64,000 nt of DNA from Acanthacorydalis orientalis (Eukaryota > Arthropoda > Insecta > Megaloptera > Corydalidae), in NCBI GenBank assembly GCA_034766995.1, contig CM068319.1, positions 22,367,969 through 22,431,968 on the forward strand, given 5' to 3'. The position numbers were made by a program, and so were the translations under genes. Under the pieces are notes generated by a model. That model was not told the DNA's origin. It ran no database searches and saw only the letters and a list, made by a program, of their open reading frames with translations. Shown here in pieces: positions 40,263-54,080 of the stretch. The first letter of the stretch is position 1; each line of letters opens with the position of its first letter.

Positions 40263-40773
40263 TCGTTAACTTGACAAAACAACCTTAATTAAGGTACGTT
40301 TACATGTACGCAAATATGTAATTGGTAAAGTTTGTTGTTCTCTAAGGGTGTCGCTCAATCCCAGTCGTCGATGAAACCTCTCAGTATTGTATTGTATGAG
40401 GTGTATGTTGATACTGTTGAAACGCAGAAATATACACTTGAACAAATAACTCCCGAGATAAATTATGTAAACGAAAGTACACAATTTGCATTTATTAGAA
40501 ATTTAAAATTAAAATGTCTACCGTATCGATATAGTGAATCTGAATACGAAGCAAACAAATATGCGGTAAATATTGTCACTCAAGAAGTCAAATAAAGCAA
40601 TTTGAATTAAATGAATGGGAACTTTTAGTATACGCCAGAAATTTAAATTATGATTTTTTTTTCGTTATGATTTGTTTTATCATGCTTTATAATTGTAACG
40701 GTTTTTTAGCGTGTTTAAGAATTCTCTATAAAAGCGATTAAGTTGTTTGATTAAGGAATAATATATATTTGCA

Positions 40774-40819
<46 letters not shown>

Positions 40820-41099
40820 TATAAACAATAAGTTAACCTTTGATAGAAAGGCGCAACTGATTAAAAAAGTATATTTATTTTATTTCGAAACTGATATCAT
40901 GCTGAAAGGTTATCATTCAGCACCTTGTTGAGTTATGGTATATTAATAGCGATGTATCAGTTTGACTCTATATATGTTATTACTGTTTCATTACAATATA
41001 TTAATATCTACCATAATCAGACATAATACACATGCGATCTTATTTAGTATTCCTTAATGTATTATATTTTCCATCGAAGCAACAACAATCAGGCATAAA

Positions 41100-41440
41100 A
41101 TATATAGCAGCGGTGTACGGTTTGAAATGTGTACCCTCTTTTTGTTACGTTCATTGTGTCGAATATCTTGAAAATTTTGAATTGGTTGAAATATGACTGA
41201 AACGTTTACGATTTGAACAAAAGAGGGCAAGAGAGCCGAAGACTCGTGAACACAGAGAGGAAATTGAGAGAATCGCGTGAGAAAACCGACGTGACGTGTA
41301 TTATTCACGAGTAATTTTCAATATGCACTGGTGTGAAATAGTCTCAGTGTTTACAGTGTCGTTTCGTGTATAAATTTCTCATGAGGTACGATGTCTAATA
41401 TGAACGTGTATAAATATAGTGTGTGTGTGTGTGTTTGTAT
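41100..41440. other. CpG-richer island
   Basis: Contains AATCGCGTGAG, ACCGACGTGACGTG and TCGTTTCGTG within a very AT-rich setting. An initiator-like TCAGTG (41344-41349) lacks a DPE at +28. An 84-codon minus-strand frame (41054-41308) has no recognised domain. Promoter, enhancer or old repeat; undecided. Confidence 0.3.
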
Positions 41441-41490
41441 GGGTACACTAGTTGGAACTGCTACTCGATTCATTGGATATCTGATATATA

Positions 41491-41493
<3 letters not shown>

Positions 41494-41560
<67 letters not shown>
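41494..41560. repeat. (TA)n microsatellite
   Basis: About 33 uninterrupted units. Confidence 0.95.
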
Positions 41561-41566
<6 letters not shown>

Positions 41567-42209
41567 GTGATTCTTATGCGATGCATTGTGTTAACTGATT
41601 CCTCGCTGCTGCACATTCAAAAACGGTTAACATTTTAATTAAAAGTCGCCAGTGCTTGTAAATCATAATGTTTATTTCATGAAGTTGTTTGTGAGGGTAA
41701 AAACTGTCCACAAATACTTTAGCTTGCATGGTGCAACGATGTCTGCTTCAAAATTTATTTATGATCCTAACTTTTCTTATTAACGAGTTCCTATGTACTG
41801 GTCTGAATCATAATTAATTATAATAATTAATTTAAATATTTCGACAAACTTCTACAAAATGTTTCATATTTCTTTTTTATTCTTTTAGATATTTCACACA
41901 CACATTTATATATATAGATATACAGAGAGAGAGATATTATCTATATAAATACACTGAAATATTATTTTACATTTAGTACTGTGGCTAAATTTTTTTTAAA
42001 TTTAAATTATTAGCTTTATATAGAGAAATAAATCTTATTTTTAAGAATAATGTCAATTAAAACTCTTTAATAGAAAAATTTGTTCTAGAATTAGAATAAC
42101 TTACAAATAGACCAGATATACATTTAGTGAAAGATTAATATTTGTGGAAATTGAATTGAAACAAATAATCTGGAACTTAAGTTAACATTCACTTCCATAA
42201 AATTATATG

Positions 42210-42269
<60 letters not shown>

Positions 42270-42276
42270 ACACACA

Positions 42277-42930
42277 CAGGTGCATCCCGTATAACTCGGT
42301 CGTTAGGTTCCTAGAAAAATGCCGCGTTATGCGAATTCGTGTTATACGAAACAGAGAACTAGTACAAAAAACATGGCTTGGTTCCAAAAATTAACAAAAC
42401 TATGCTATTTTCTTTTTATGACTAAGAGAAATATGTTAATTAAAACAATCAATAACTGATTAAAAGTATTACATATTAATATTACGAATGTTTTCATCTT
42501 CATCGCTGCTAAACACCATTAAGCGAGGGCATTCTCTTTCTGGAAAAATATCCTCATCTTCTGAGCTTTCTTCTGCAGCATCTTGATTTTTATTCTCGAC
42601 TTTTTTCAAAAAATCTGTTATTTTCTGTTGTTTGCTTTTACCTAACAGATCTTTATATATTTTATTGGATGGAGCTGAGAATTTGTTTAAATTTTGTGAT
42701 TCTTTCAGTAGAAGGATCTGAATTTAGAAAATAGAATTCCAATTGTTCGACCGAGTTTATGCCTTTTTATATCCTTTTTAGGGTACAATTTTGAACTTCA
42801 GCGTTACCATCTATACTATCGTTCTCTGAATTAATTTGGTTTATCTCAGATGCCATTTCCACTAAATTTTTCCAATTCTCCAACCGTGTTAGAGTGAAAC
42901 CGTGTTGTAAAAATGCCGTGTTAGACGGAG

Positions 42931-42934
<4 letters not shown>
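42277..42934 (-). mobile_element. Deleted pogo/Tigger-like DNA transposon
   Basis: Left end starts CAGGTGCATCCCGTATAACT followed by further TAAC/ATGC-CGCG words, and the right end read on the minus strand (CCTCCGTCTAACACGG, then AACACGG twice) repeats the same CCGTnTAACnCGG theme, so the ends are diverged inverted repeats. Inside, on the minus strand, lies an open frame for a transposase-like acidic C-terminus. The element sits between two (TA)n tracts (42213-42266 and 42935-42991), as expected for a TA-targeting pogo element. The DDE core and DNA-binding domain are missing. Confidence 0.6.
42469..42723 (-). pseudogene. pogo/Tigger-like transposase C-terminal fragment
   Basis: An 84-codon open frame without an ATG start, ending in TAA at 42469. 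It contains KQQKITDFLKK, the short QxxITxFFKK-like motif near the end of pogo, Jerky and Tigger transposases, followed by an acidic Glu/Asp/Ser tail (EESSEDEDIF and SSDEDEN). Upstream on the same strand a further segment (42750-42880), read in another frame, encodes RLENWKNLVEMASEINQ, plausibly part of the same tail. Assignment rests on motif resemblance only. Confidence 0.5.

Positions 42935-42991
<57 letters not shown>
42935..42991. repeat. (TA)n tract at the transposon edge
   Basis: About 28 units next to the right end of the pogo-like element. Confidence 0.95.
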
Positions 42992-42995
<4 letters not shown>

Positions 42996-44131
42996 CATGA
43001 CTATATAGTGTAAAAGTAATATTCGTCTTTGTATTTGATTGTCATGTATTTGTGTCTTTATTACTTTTTAGGTTTATATTAATTTTAATGTTGGTACTGG
43101 GCTTTTTTTAAAAATATTAATTACATTCAAAATTCTTACATGTACGATAGATTTTTATGTGTACCGCCGCATTTGTAATAGTTTCACACGATTGTTCATG
43201 AAATGATAAAATGTGTTTTGTCAGAGGAAAATATAATGCATTGACCATATTAACAACAACGTGTTCACGTTATGAAACCACATTTTGTTGCGCCATAAAA
43301 GCTCATATAACTCGATCGGTTCTTATCGTAGTAGTCGTTTTCTTGTAATTTACGTACTGGATTTAAAACAATATCTCCACATTTATTTTTTTTTTAAAAA
43401 AAAATATTTATGATAAGATATACCTACTTAGGATGTGTAAAAATACCTTTTTTAACCTATATTTTCATATTAGAATTATTTACAGAAATTTGTTGATTGT
43501 TTTAGTAATAAGAATAAAATTTTCGTGTATTAATATCCAAAGGAGTGATTTTTATTAGTATAGTTCTTTATTATAAGTTATAGTAAAGAAACATACGTGC
43601 AAATATTCTTTATACTAAAACTATACTTGAATATTCGTGCTCACCTCGTTGTTGATCTTCCATGTAATTTTATGTACTATTTCTGCTATACTTTCCATGT
43701 ACTAGTTCTGATGGCACCCATTTACAGATTTTGTGTATCCATTTTTTCTTATTAATTCGCATGCTTAAAATCTTATAAAGTAATAATCTAAATAAATAAC
43801 TATTAATAAATACAAATTATCTTTTTTTTTAACACAAACTTACCGATGTTGAATTATCCATTTGATTTGTTGGCGATATTATTAAAGCGTCATAAAATAA
43901 TTTAAATATAAAAAAATGTATTTCAAGTTGTTAATTCTTTTTTTTTAATATAACTGAACGTTATCTTATATTTGATGGGTACGAGAGTATATTAAATTCC
44001 TCCTAAAAGATTAAATGAATTAATGTATTTTTTCTAGTGTCCTAAAAATGTTATTTTATCACGAATATTTGTTATAAAGACGTATTCGTATTTACGCTTT
44101 ATCTGTGAGGTTGGGACTTTAGTTAGATCTA

Positions 44132-44133
<2 letters not shown>

Positions 44134-44209
<76 letters not shown>
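44134..44209. repeat. (TA)n microsatellite, about 38 units
   Basis: Longest uninterrupted TA tract in the window by my reading. Confidence 0.95.
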
Positions 44210-44211
<2 letters not shown>

Positions 44212-44289
44212 ATTTTCTAAAATGTTTTGTGCAAGAATGTTACTTTAATAGATTGTAGTTGTGTTCTCTGGATCTCTAATGACTACAAG

Positions 44290-44720
44290 GTCAACAATAA
44301 TATCAAATGAATTTCTGCACATAAACGCACATATATCCACAGTGTACACACATATATGCGGTTGGATAATCGCAAACATAACATTTTTCATTCACATGCA
44401 TACAGTCTTCATAATACACACACCTACACGCTAGTGTTGGTATACAGGTCATAGTACAAAGACAGTGTTTAACAACACTACATAGAACGAGAAGTCTCAC
44501 CGTGCTCGTGTGCAAGTACTCTCAAGAATAAAGAACATTACGGCTGACAGTGAAATGTCTTTGTAGCCGAAACTCGTTACCAAGAATGACTCCGTGTAAC
44601 ATTTGCATGGGGGTTACGTGTTGCGACGAGTTGCGGTGGTTACATTGTCATATATTTATGAAACGTGACCTTCAAATGTCAACGGGAATCATAAAACGTA
44701 TGATTTTGCGTCCGAAGTGA
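44290..44720. other. CpG-richer island
   Basis: About 430 bp with clearly raised GC, including GTTGCGACGAGTTGCGG and ACGAGAAGTCTCACCGTGC. A Cys-rich 70-codon minus-strand frame (44303-44515) comes largely from CA/TG-rich text and shows no known spacing. May be an unrecognised exon, non-coding RNA or regulatory block. Confidence 0.3.
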
Positions 44721-45066
44721 AATTAATTTAGTATCATGCGTGTATTGCTCTAGCTTTATAATCTGTTCTTATACTATTTTTCCCGTCGTCACTGGCTAGG
44801 ACATTTTTATAATCGTGGTATGTCCTTTTGGGAATCCGTTGCCGCGCCATGAAAATACTGCAAATTCTATGTAAATTTGTTTGCATGCCTGCTTTCGAAA
44901 TACTTAAGTTATCGTCATGAATATTTTAATAAAACAATAAAGTTGTTGCCTTTATTAATCAAAAAAGGGCGGGTTTTGTGAGCAGCTAAAAATAATGACT
45001 GTGATATATAAATTTATAAATCTATTTAGAAATATTCATTTACTAAATAAGTCTTTTAAAAATATA

Positions 45067-45132
<66 letters not shown>

Positions 45133-46415
45133 CATTCTATATATTGTATTGTAACTTTATAATTACTACCAATAAAATGTTTATAATTTGCCAATTACAA
45201 CACTTCTTGCATGCTATGCTGTTTTTAATATACATAATTCTTTAGAGGTGAAAAAAATTGATTCATCGATTTACAACGTTTCAGAATTCATTTGAGTATA
45301 ATAGTTATATTATAAATGATTATTTTGTAAACATGAAACACGAGTAATCAGTGTCTAGAATCATTGTATATTGTTATAACTTACCTAATTTTTGTTATCG
45401 TAGAAGAAACAGGTTTGAAACACACGTACTTATAAATATATACATATGTATGTATATCGACGTTATCATTGATATGTGATTAATTTATTAATAGTTAGTA
45501 CGAAAAGTACAAACATGTATTTATGTATGTTTTTAGCGTTAGTAGACGGATTACTTGTTACTTTTTTCACGTGACTTTGAAAAGTTCTTTTTTGTTTGTT
45601 TTAGTTAGGTTGCGACTTTGAAATCAAATTCAAGACAGTGACCTCAGACGTATTGAAAAATTGTAGATACTGATGAAAAGATAATATATGTCAGTTTTGA
45701 GATATTCTTTCCACTCATTAATCTTAAATTCCGAACGAAGGAAAATCGTTAGGTTAACGTAAATAGATAGATAAATATAGAAAACTGTTATAACAAAGAT
45801 ATTTAATTCGAAATGATTCTGAAAGCTTGGAATTATATGCTCCGAGACATTCAAGAGAACATATTCTGCTCTATATTAAATAGTTGTTTTCCGATAATTC
45901 AAAATAATGAATTTCTAACAATATTTTAATGAATTTTAAACATGTTTTTTTATCCAAAATAATAGTTTTGTAAATCAAATATTGATGTCTTAAAGATGTG
46001 TTGCTTTTTCAGTTTGTATAACTGAATAGTTGTACATATTTCTTACATATTAATGATTTAATGATGAAATAATTTAAGTAGTAAAGATTTAACGTGTTTA
46101 TGAAAAAATCATTTTAGAAAAGAGGGTTACATTGATTTAAATATTTAAAAGTATTGGTTTAATTTTATTCAATGTAATATGTATACGTCTATCATATATC
46201 AAGGGAATTACAACAGAACTATGTTTGTACCAAACAAGTAGTTGTAAAGAACATGAAAAAAATATTTCAAAACTGAAAACTTTAAAACAAGTTCGTCTCC
46301 TTTTAATTGTTATTTATTAATGACAAATCTGGATTTCAAAATTAAATACCTTTTTTCTCTGAACGTATATGCATAATAAAATAATTTTATCAAGAAATAG
46401 TTTATACGCACCATG

Positions 46416-46476
<61 letters not shown>

Positions 46477-46660
46477 TTTATATAAAGAAGGTTAAAAAAT
46501 TAAGAATGTTAAATAAAATTTAATCTTACATTCACTAAATTTCCACTTTTCTGATTTATTGTCTGATAAAGACTAAATTTTCCCCCAGAAGGGAACTATA
46601 GCACCAAATTTGTGTCCTAAGTAAATATTTTTGTCATTAATTAATATGAATCTTTCTTTC

Positions 46661-46726
<66 letters not shown>

Positions 46727-47382
46727 TATATGTTTTTGTGTGTATCTTTATACACGCAAACCTTTATTATATATGATTTATAAATCTGGGTAAATTATTT
46801 AGTAGGTTAAACGGTATTTTGTGATGTCATATCTGTTGTTTATTTAAATTCTTTTCTGTAATAAGTTTTGAGAAGTTGATGCACATATATTTCATTTATC
46901 TTTGCTAAATATTTGGAGAAAAAATACCATTACTTGTTTGCTTTGACTATTATGCTATTATCTATCAATATCTATATTTATCAAGATTTAGAAACGAGTT
47001 TCCTGTATAGAAAGATGTCATGCAATGAAAACTCAATTATAAATTCAGACAAATTATCTAAAAGTTTGTTTTGTTCAAAACTCGGATAAGTACGATTGTA
47101 AATTACAAAATGAAATATTTATTTTAAGAAACAAAATATACAATGAACTGTCATGTAACCCATAATATGAATATTTTAGGAAAATGTGTACAATATCGTA
47201 TACACAAATCAGTACAGTAATTAAGGTGATAAAATGTTTCTTATATTATAAATTATTACAATTATATTTTATGGTATTTAGACACGTTAAACCTTTTTTG
47301 TATCTATTTGTGCTTAGAGAAACATTTCTTTTAGTCATTAAAAATATATGTACACACATAATTATATATATATATATATATA

Positions 47383-47423
<41 letters not shown>

Positions 47424-49820
47424 AAAGATTTTCATACCTAACATGAATTACATTATATTATAAATAGGTTTAACTTGCTTCAATAACGATTTTTCAAAAG
47501 CTTAAAGGTTATCGGTGTTACTTTACAGTTCTATTAATAATAACATCTTTCATCGGATTATATGCTTTCATATTTCTTCTTAAGTGTTTTTCATGTTAGG
47601 GCACTTTTCCAATGTTCAAATAGTGTGACAACACGTAAGATTTGAATTTTGTTGTGAACGAACATTTTTATAAAAAGATGAATAATTCTATTAAATTATT
47701 TTTTCTTTATAATTTTATACTTGTTTCAAAGTATTCCAAAATTATCATTGTTAATTATGAGATTGAATATTATAAATTATACATTTTTGATATTTGTAAA
47801 TAAATAATTTGTGCTTTAATTTTTAGTTAAAGTATTGGAGAAAAATGTTTTTGAATTAAATTTGATATTATATTACACAAATGAAATTCATTTCAACTAC
47901 TCACAAATCAGTAAAAAGTGGATCAATAAAGAAATATTATATAAACTTTTATGCATATAAGCAGTTTGTTGATGACAACCATTTTAATGTCCGTAAGCAA
48001 TAATTATAATAATTAATAATCAATTATTAAACAGGGTTTTAAAAAAAACATTATTTATATCTATCGAAACATTTATTCAAACTAATTTGCATCGAACATG
48101 TTTTAAAATTATAATTATTAGGTTGGTAGTACATAACGAAACTAAGAAATTCTAAATATAATAACGAAAGGTTCTTTGTAAATTTACTAATAAATATTCT
48201 ATTAATCATGAATGGAATTCGTCGAATAACGAAAGTATGTATCAGAATTAGAATTATTAGTCATACATTGCGTGCAATATGCATAATATTAAAAGAATAA
48301 AGTAGTTCAGTTCTAGGAAGAAAGCATATATTAGAATGCTTATTTTACTACTTAAAAAATTAACTTTTCTCGTTAAAATTATTGATTTTTTTATTATAAT
48401 TTTTAAAGTTCGTGCTTGTTGTAAACACTATACAATCAAATCATTGATATTAATAATTATCCTGTTGTGGTTTATTTTTTTGTAAAATTTAAGTTATGAA
48501 AAGATGTAAGTGATATATATTACATTGACTGCATGATTTTTGATGTATTAAATTCATTGTTTTACTCTATTATTACCCTCAGAGACATAATATGTATTCT
48601 AAAAGCACATTCTTTTATTTATTTTAAAACTAGTAATTACATTTACAAAAGTAGTATTTTTTTATGACTACCAAGAGTGAATTTTGTATGAAGAGATTAA
48701 TCCTTACAGATGATTTTACTGAATTATAGCTAATGCATTATTTTCAATTTTTAATAATATGTAATTAACACAGATTATTCAATCAGTATCAAGAATGGAT
48801 TTTTATTTTCATTTATCTGAATTTTAAGAAGAAATTAAAGAACTAAATGTACATATTTTTGTTTTTTAATTAATAATTCTTTTCTTTATTGTACAATAAT
48901 AATACTAGAAAATGATTCTTTCGAAACGCTACAAGAACCTTTTTTTATAATAATATAGTAACATATTATTAAATTCAAAAAAGATAATTTATAATTTACA
49001 TAACAGTTTGTACCAAATTAAAAATATTATTATTAAAACGATTATTATTTCTATTTATTTTCAGTTATTATTCTTTTATTCTCATTTCTTTGATATCTAG
49101 AATCAGAATATTTTAAGTATAGTTGAATATTTCTTTCTGTGCCGTCTATATATTTTTTTTCACAAAATTTCAAGTGTTTCTCCATTATTGTTATGTGTAC
49201 GAATGAAAGATTTGAATATATTCATAAATAGAAATAAAATTTATTGTAGACATATCCAAGTGTATACGAGTACGCGATTGTACTGAACATTTAAAAAAAA
49301 TACTTGTTCAAGTTCATCTCTCATACCAACACTTTAATGTAAGAGCTTTTAACAATAAGGCGAAGACATCTACCGATGGTTGGTGACAGAGATTGATTCA
49401 GAAAAATCAAAATCTGTACAACGTGCATTACGCTCGAGATGGCACACAAAAAGAAAACTTTACACAAAAGATTTGCGTAACTCACATACACTACCTTCTA
49501 CGTGAGTGAACTTTTTTTAGATGGATGCATGCTCGAGTAATGTGTCGATTTTTACATAACATGTGAAAATAATTGCAGGTCTTTTCGTCTTTTATATATA
49601 TATATATATATTCATTCGTCTTTTATGCGCTTGTAAATGATTACTTATAGGTTAACGCATGCATCTTTTACAGTAGTTAGTTATCTTACTTTATTTGGTA
49701 ATACAACATTGCTCGTATTTCAATATGTTGAATAGAAATGTCAGATTTGTTTTTTTTGTCTTATTAAAACCACAAATAATTTTGCGATAAGTTTTTTTCT
49801 CTTTCTTCGCAATGTATGTG

Positions 49821-49861
<41 letters not shown>

Positions 49862-51364
49862 AAAATATGAATTGTATATTTACGATCGAATAATCATAAT
49901 AAAAATTGATGTTCCAGAAAAAATACGCGTTATTTAAAGTACCATATACTGACACATAGTTTTCATATGAACATTTGTTTGTACTATAAAATGCGTTGGA
50001 ATATATTTGTATTTAATATTTATCAATTTTATATTTTTCTGGAACGCAGAAAAAATATTGACGAAGTTTTCATTTTATTGCAAAAAAATATTTCGAATAT
50101 ATCAATAAAATAGCATTGTATTATTTGAATATATTGCAATACATTTCTTTTTTTATTCTTGTATATATCAAATCAATTTTTTGAATTGTTTGTATTTTTT
50201 TTAAAAAAAAACTATTTTTCAAATAGTTATAATATTAATAAACTGTTCCATAAAAGTATCAAATTAAAAAAGATATTTTTTAGTACATCTGCCTGAAAAA
50301 AATGCTTGGTTTTCTTACTTGGGAACTAAACGGCTCAGTTTTATTATGAGATAGCATAGCATAAAGTTTTGTATATTTCAAAGGTGTTTTTGATCAATGT
50401 TTTATAAGCGAATGCTGTTATAAAATTACAAATCATTCAGTTTTATTAAGTTTGTACAAAAAAGTTGATATTTGTGAATTCTTGCAAGTTTTAAAAATAT
50501 TTTCAATAATTGTTCACTATTTCAAAAATTATGCATCGATCTTGTACTTCAGTTGTGTAACTGTTAAGTAATATTTTTACTGTATTGAACAAGATTAATG
50601 AAAAAAATAGAATTCAAGATATTGATAATATAATATCAAAATATTTAAAAACTATAAAGTCTGGATTAATAAACAATTTGAAGATTTTAGTGAAAATTTT
50701 ACTATAGAGGAATGAAAGGATTTAAAGAATAAATTGATAATAGATCTTTTGATTGATAATATAACGTGGAATTATGTGTACTAAATTTTTATTATTTTTT
50801 TTTTATTATATTGTTTTATCAGTTTGTTTCACATTTATTAATTTTTATTTGTAAAGTTACAAATGCTAATGTTTTATATATTATATTTTTAAAAAATATA
50901 ACATTTTATAAAAAATAATTTAAATGGTTCTACGTGATTGGTTCGACCTGAGTTCTTGTAATATTTAATTTTTGTTGCTTCATGATTTCAACAATATATT
51001 TTTTCAATCGTTTCTTAGCAATAGCAAGAGCTTGAAAAAATAACTTTTAGATACAACCATTTCGTATTCTTTATATTTTGTCGTTAGACAAATTTTCTTG
51101 CACTTTTCATTGATTACAAAATTATTAAATCTTCGGTGATTCGAATATATGTATCCTCAAGTATCTGATAAATTGATCTAATATTATGTATCAAAATTTC
51201 AATGTTAAGTAATTATATGTTGATAGAAATATATTTATTCTTATTAATATTTTTTTTTATTTTATGTACTCGATAACCGACATTTTTCATCGCTCTTAAA
51301 ATGCTTTATTTTTCTCTGATACTTAATAAGATCGTATATATATATATATATATACATATATATG

Positions 51365-51396
<32 letters not shown>

Positions 51397-52144
51397 TATA
51401 TGCAACAAGTATCGAAAGTTAAAAATTATGAAAATAAATCAAAAAGATTTTTATGTTGTAAAATATAATTAATATTGTAGTTAATGTATTTTTAATGTAA
51501 CAAAATAGAAAAATAAAAATATAATAGCCACGGAAACGTTGGTCGTTTTTCACTAAAGGAGACTCTGTTGTTTTAACTTTTCAACTAAAATAGGTTAAAA
51601 TTTTATAATAAATCTATAAAATCAATAAATATTGAAATTATAAGTTAATATTAGGGCCTAAACTGTTTTTAAATTATTATTCAGTTCTCTTTCTAAAACA
51701 ATAAATAATAATGCAAGTTTTACATGACGAGAACGATATATTCCTGTCTTTGTTGTTCGTCGAGCGGTTGATTTTGTTAAATTAATTTCACCACACTCTT
51801 TTACATGATATTAATTTGTTTATAAATTAATACGTTATAAAAGTATTATTAATGAATATGCGATGTATAATTCATGAGACGTTTTGAAAAATAATTAATT
51901 TTAAATAGGTTTCAACAACGAAGGTCATTTTTTTCACAGTGATGTTCTCTATTTTTTTGCAATTTATGTACTTAACTGCACGCTATTGTTTATGATGTTT
52001 TCTGTATGACTAATTAAGAACATAGATTTGTATTTATAATTAGTACAGTTTTATTTGAATTTTTAACAGAAACATTCAAATACGATATTATATAAACTGA
52101 CTGACAGTCATTAATTATACAAATAGAATTGTCCTATTTATTTA

Positions 52145-52196
<52 letters not shown>

Positions 52197-52218
52197 TACA
52201 CACAATTGCACTATACTA

Positions 52219-52620
52219 TATGTGACCGAATCAAAAAGTTCCTGAATGGTGTTAGTACGCCCGTACCTGAGGTATGAATGATTGTGACTATCCTTTGTTT
52301 CGAAGGATAAAGGACAGTCGCAGGAAATGATTACGAACATGTCTTCCGGAAATTACACGCTGCTTTCGTGAAAAACGGCCTGGAAAACTGCATCGTAGAT
52401 TTTAGTTTCGCCATGACAAAGCTACTATACAGTCGTTGGACGTTTGAAGAACCGTTATTTTAGAATTTAGCTGGAATATTCTCTTTCATTTATCCTACAA
52501 TGTCGATGTGGACTCTTCAATTTTTTTTCATTTTCTTAAACTAAACGATCGTATTAAGAGAGTTCGCCATGAAAGTTTCGAGGACCAAACGATTGGCTTT
52601 CAATTGGTTCCAATCTGGTT
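52219..52620. other. GC-richer degenerate repeat-like block
   Basis: Opens with TGACCGAATCAAAAAGTTCC, a type of phrase seen at the ends of insect Tc1/mariner elements, and stays GC-richer for 400 bp. A plus-strand stretch reads FRKLHAAFVKNGLENCIV (from about 52338) before stops appear. Could be a decayed DNA transposon; the family is not recognised. Confidence 0.3.
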
Positions 52621-52749
52621 ATTTTGTATTCTGTAGAAATAAATTAAAACTACAGAAACATTGTATGAAGAAGTGTTTACAGTTATATATTGGTTGTATA
52701 CAAAAATAAATTTAAAGTGATTAGATTTTACCGGAAATTGGTTTTGCTT

Positions 52750-52751
<2 letters not shown>

Positions 52752-52809
<58 letters not shown>
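52752..52809. repeat. (TA)n microsatellite
   Basis: About 28 units. Confidence 0.95.
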
Positions 52810-52815
<6 letters not shown>

Positions 52816-53114
52816 AAATGTAACATTAGGAGGAAAAAACCTGGTTTTCATTTACATTGACATAATTTTAATTGTGTGGTCTCTGTTAATTTTTGTCATT
52901 ATTATGATTAAAAATAATTTCCATCATTTTTTTCTTGAATAAAAGTTTACTTTCTCAAATATAATTTGCTAGTCCATTTTGGTTCAAGGCTTATATCTTT
53001 AAATTCTTGCAATATTACTTACCAGCAACACTTTATTGTGTCGTTTTTGGGTTGAAGATTAAAATTATAAGTACTTCTGTTGATGATACGTCTGACTAAT
53101 TTTAAATGCGTAGA

Positions 53115-53116
53115 AT

Positions 53117-53182
<66 letters not shown>

Positions 53183-53194
53183 ATACATACATAC
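53115..53194. repeat. Compound TA/TACA/CATA tract
   Basis: TA tract with CATA interruptions grading into CATACATACATA. Several overlapping frames on both strands here are repeat read-through. Confidence 0.9.
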
Positions 53195-53351
53195 AATTAC
53201 GTGGAGTTATGAGATGCTGCAGATTAATTATTTTACAAACCATAACAAAAACGATTACGAGATACCATTGGAAGTTTCAGTTTTAGAAATGATGATTAGT
53301 GAAACTTGTAGCTTAAAATATAATCTCTGAGGGAATATGCGCGAGTATACG

Positions 53352-53354
53352 AAC

Positions 53355-53439
<85 letters not shown>
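53352..53439. repeat. Compound (AC)n(TA)n tract
   Basis: A run of AC units passing directly into a TA run of similar length. Confidence 0.95.
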
Positions 53440-53441
<2 letters not shown>

Positions 53442-53782
53442 GTCTGTAATTTATTAAAAAGTTTGTATTCTTTTATTTAGATAATATGTTTCGTATTATT
53501 AGTCATATTAGGTATTAACTGCTTATTAATTTAATGTGTATTCGTATAAACAGATACATGATACACATTCAGTTGCAAATTAATTGTACCTTTTACGAGG
53601 ATTAATTGAAATTGTCGATAATAATTGTATAATCCTTACAATCGGAAAATAAATTACAATATAATTGAAATTAATATCGAATGAGATGTCTTAACGGTGT
53701 GAATATATTATATTTTCGTAATTATTCGTTCGTTTAATTTATTGATTTGTTGTAATTACAATTATATATTTTTATTCACCAC

Positions 53783-53827
<45 letters not shown>

Positions 53828-54049
53828 ATCTGTTTAATAAAGCTATCTATAATATCGTTATAGAACATCTTGCAAAATTTTTGGTTATACGCGGTGATAT
53901 TTCATTTAGCGTGATGTAACATTTTATGGTTAAGGGTATATTTACTGAATTTATAGCAGTCGTATAAAGTGTGAAAATTGCTATAAAAAACATCTAACGC
54001 AGTAATAGAATAGAATCAAATTTGTTCATGAATCAATATCAAATCACTG

Positions 54050-54080
<31 letters not shown>

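Larger units (their letters stand above)
37211..42276. other. AT-rich non-coding interval
   Basis: No gene recognised. Holds TA tracts at 38638-38664, 39982-40014, 40102-40152, 40197-40262 (TATG, TA, TG), 40778-40816, 41494-41560 and 42213-42266, plus hairpins at 38928-38965 and 39652-39717 and CpG-richer patches at 39840-39960, 40260-40600 and 41100-41440. The overlapping frames at 40266-40595 on opposite strands have no recognisable domain. Confidence 0.5.
42992..52218. other. AT-rich non-coding interval
   Basis: No gene recognised. TA tracts at 44134-44209, 45068-45127, 46421-46475, 46666-46723, 47363-47420, 49592-49611, 49819-49861 (then TG), 51337-51402 (TATG interruptions) and 52141-52204 (then CA). 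A CpG-richer island (44290-44720) is listed separately. A second CpG-richer patch at 49330-49520 has no recognisable product. Confidence 0.55.

Noticed and set aside
40332..40595. 87-codon frame ending in TQEVK
   Set aside because: Starts at TTG, overlaps another frame on the opposite strand, and has no domain; kept only as part of a CpG-richer patch.
48118..48129. TTAGGTTGGTAG as a fourth mariner end
   Set aside because: Only the outer 12 bases match; the following sequence lacks the AATAATTGCGG part and no partner end was found nearby.
50935..50955. GGTTCGACCTG as a tRNA B box
   Set aside because: No A box at proper distance and no cloverleaf can be drawn.
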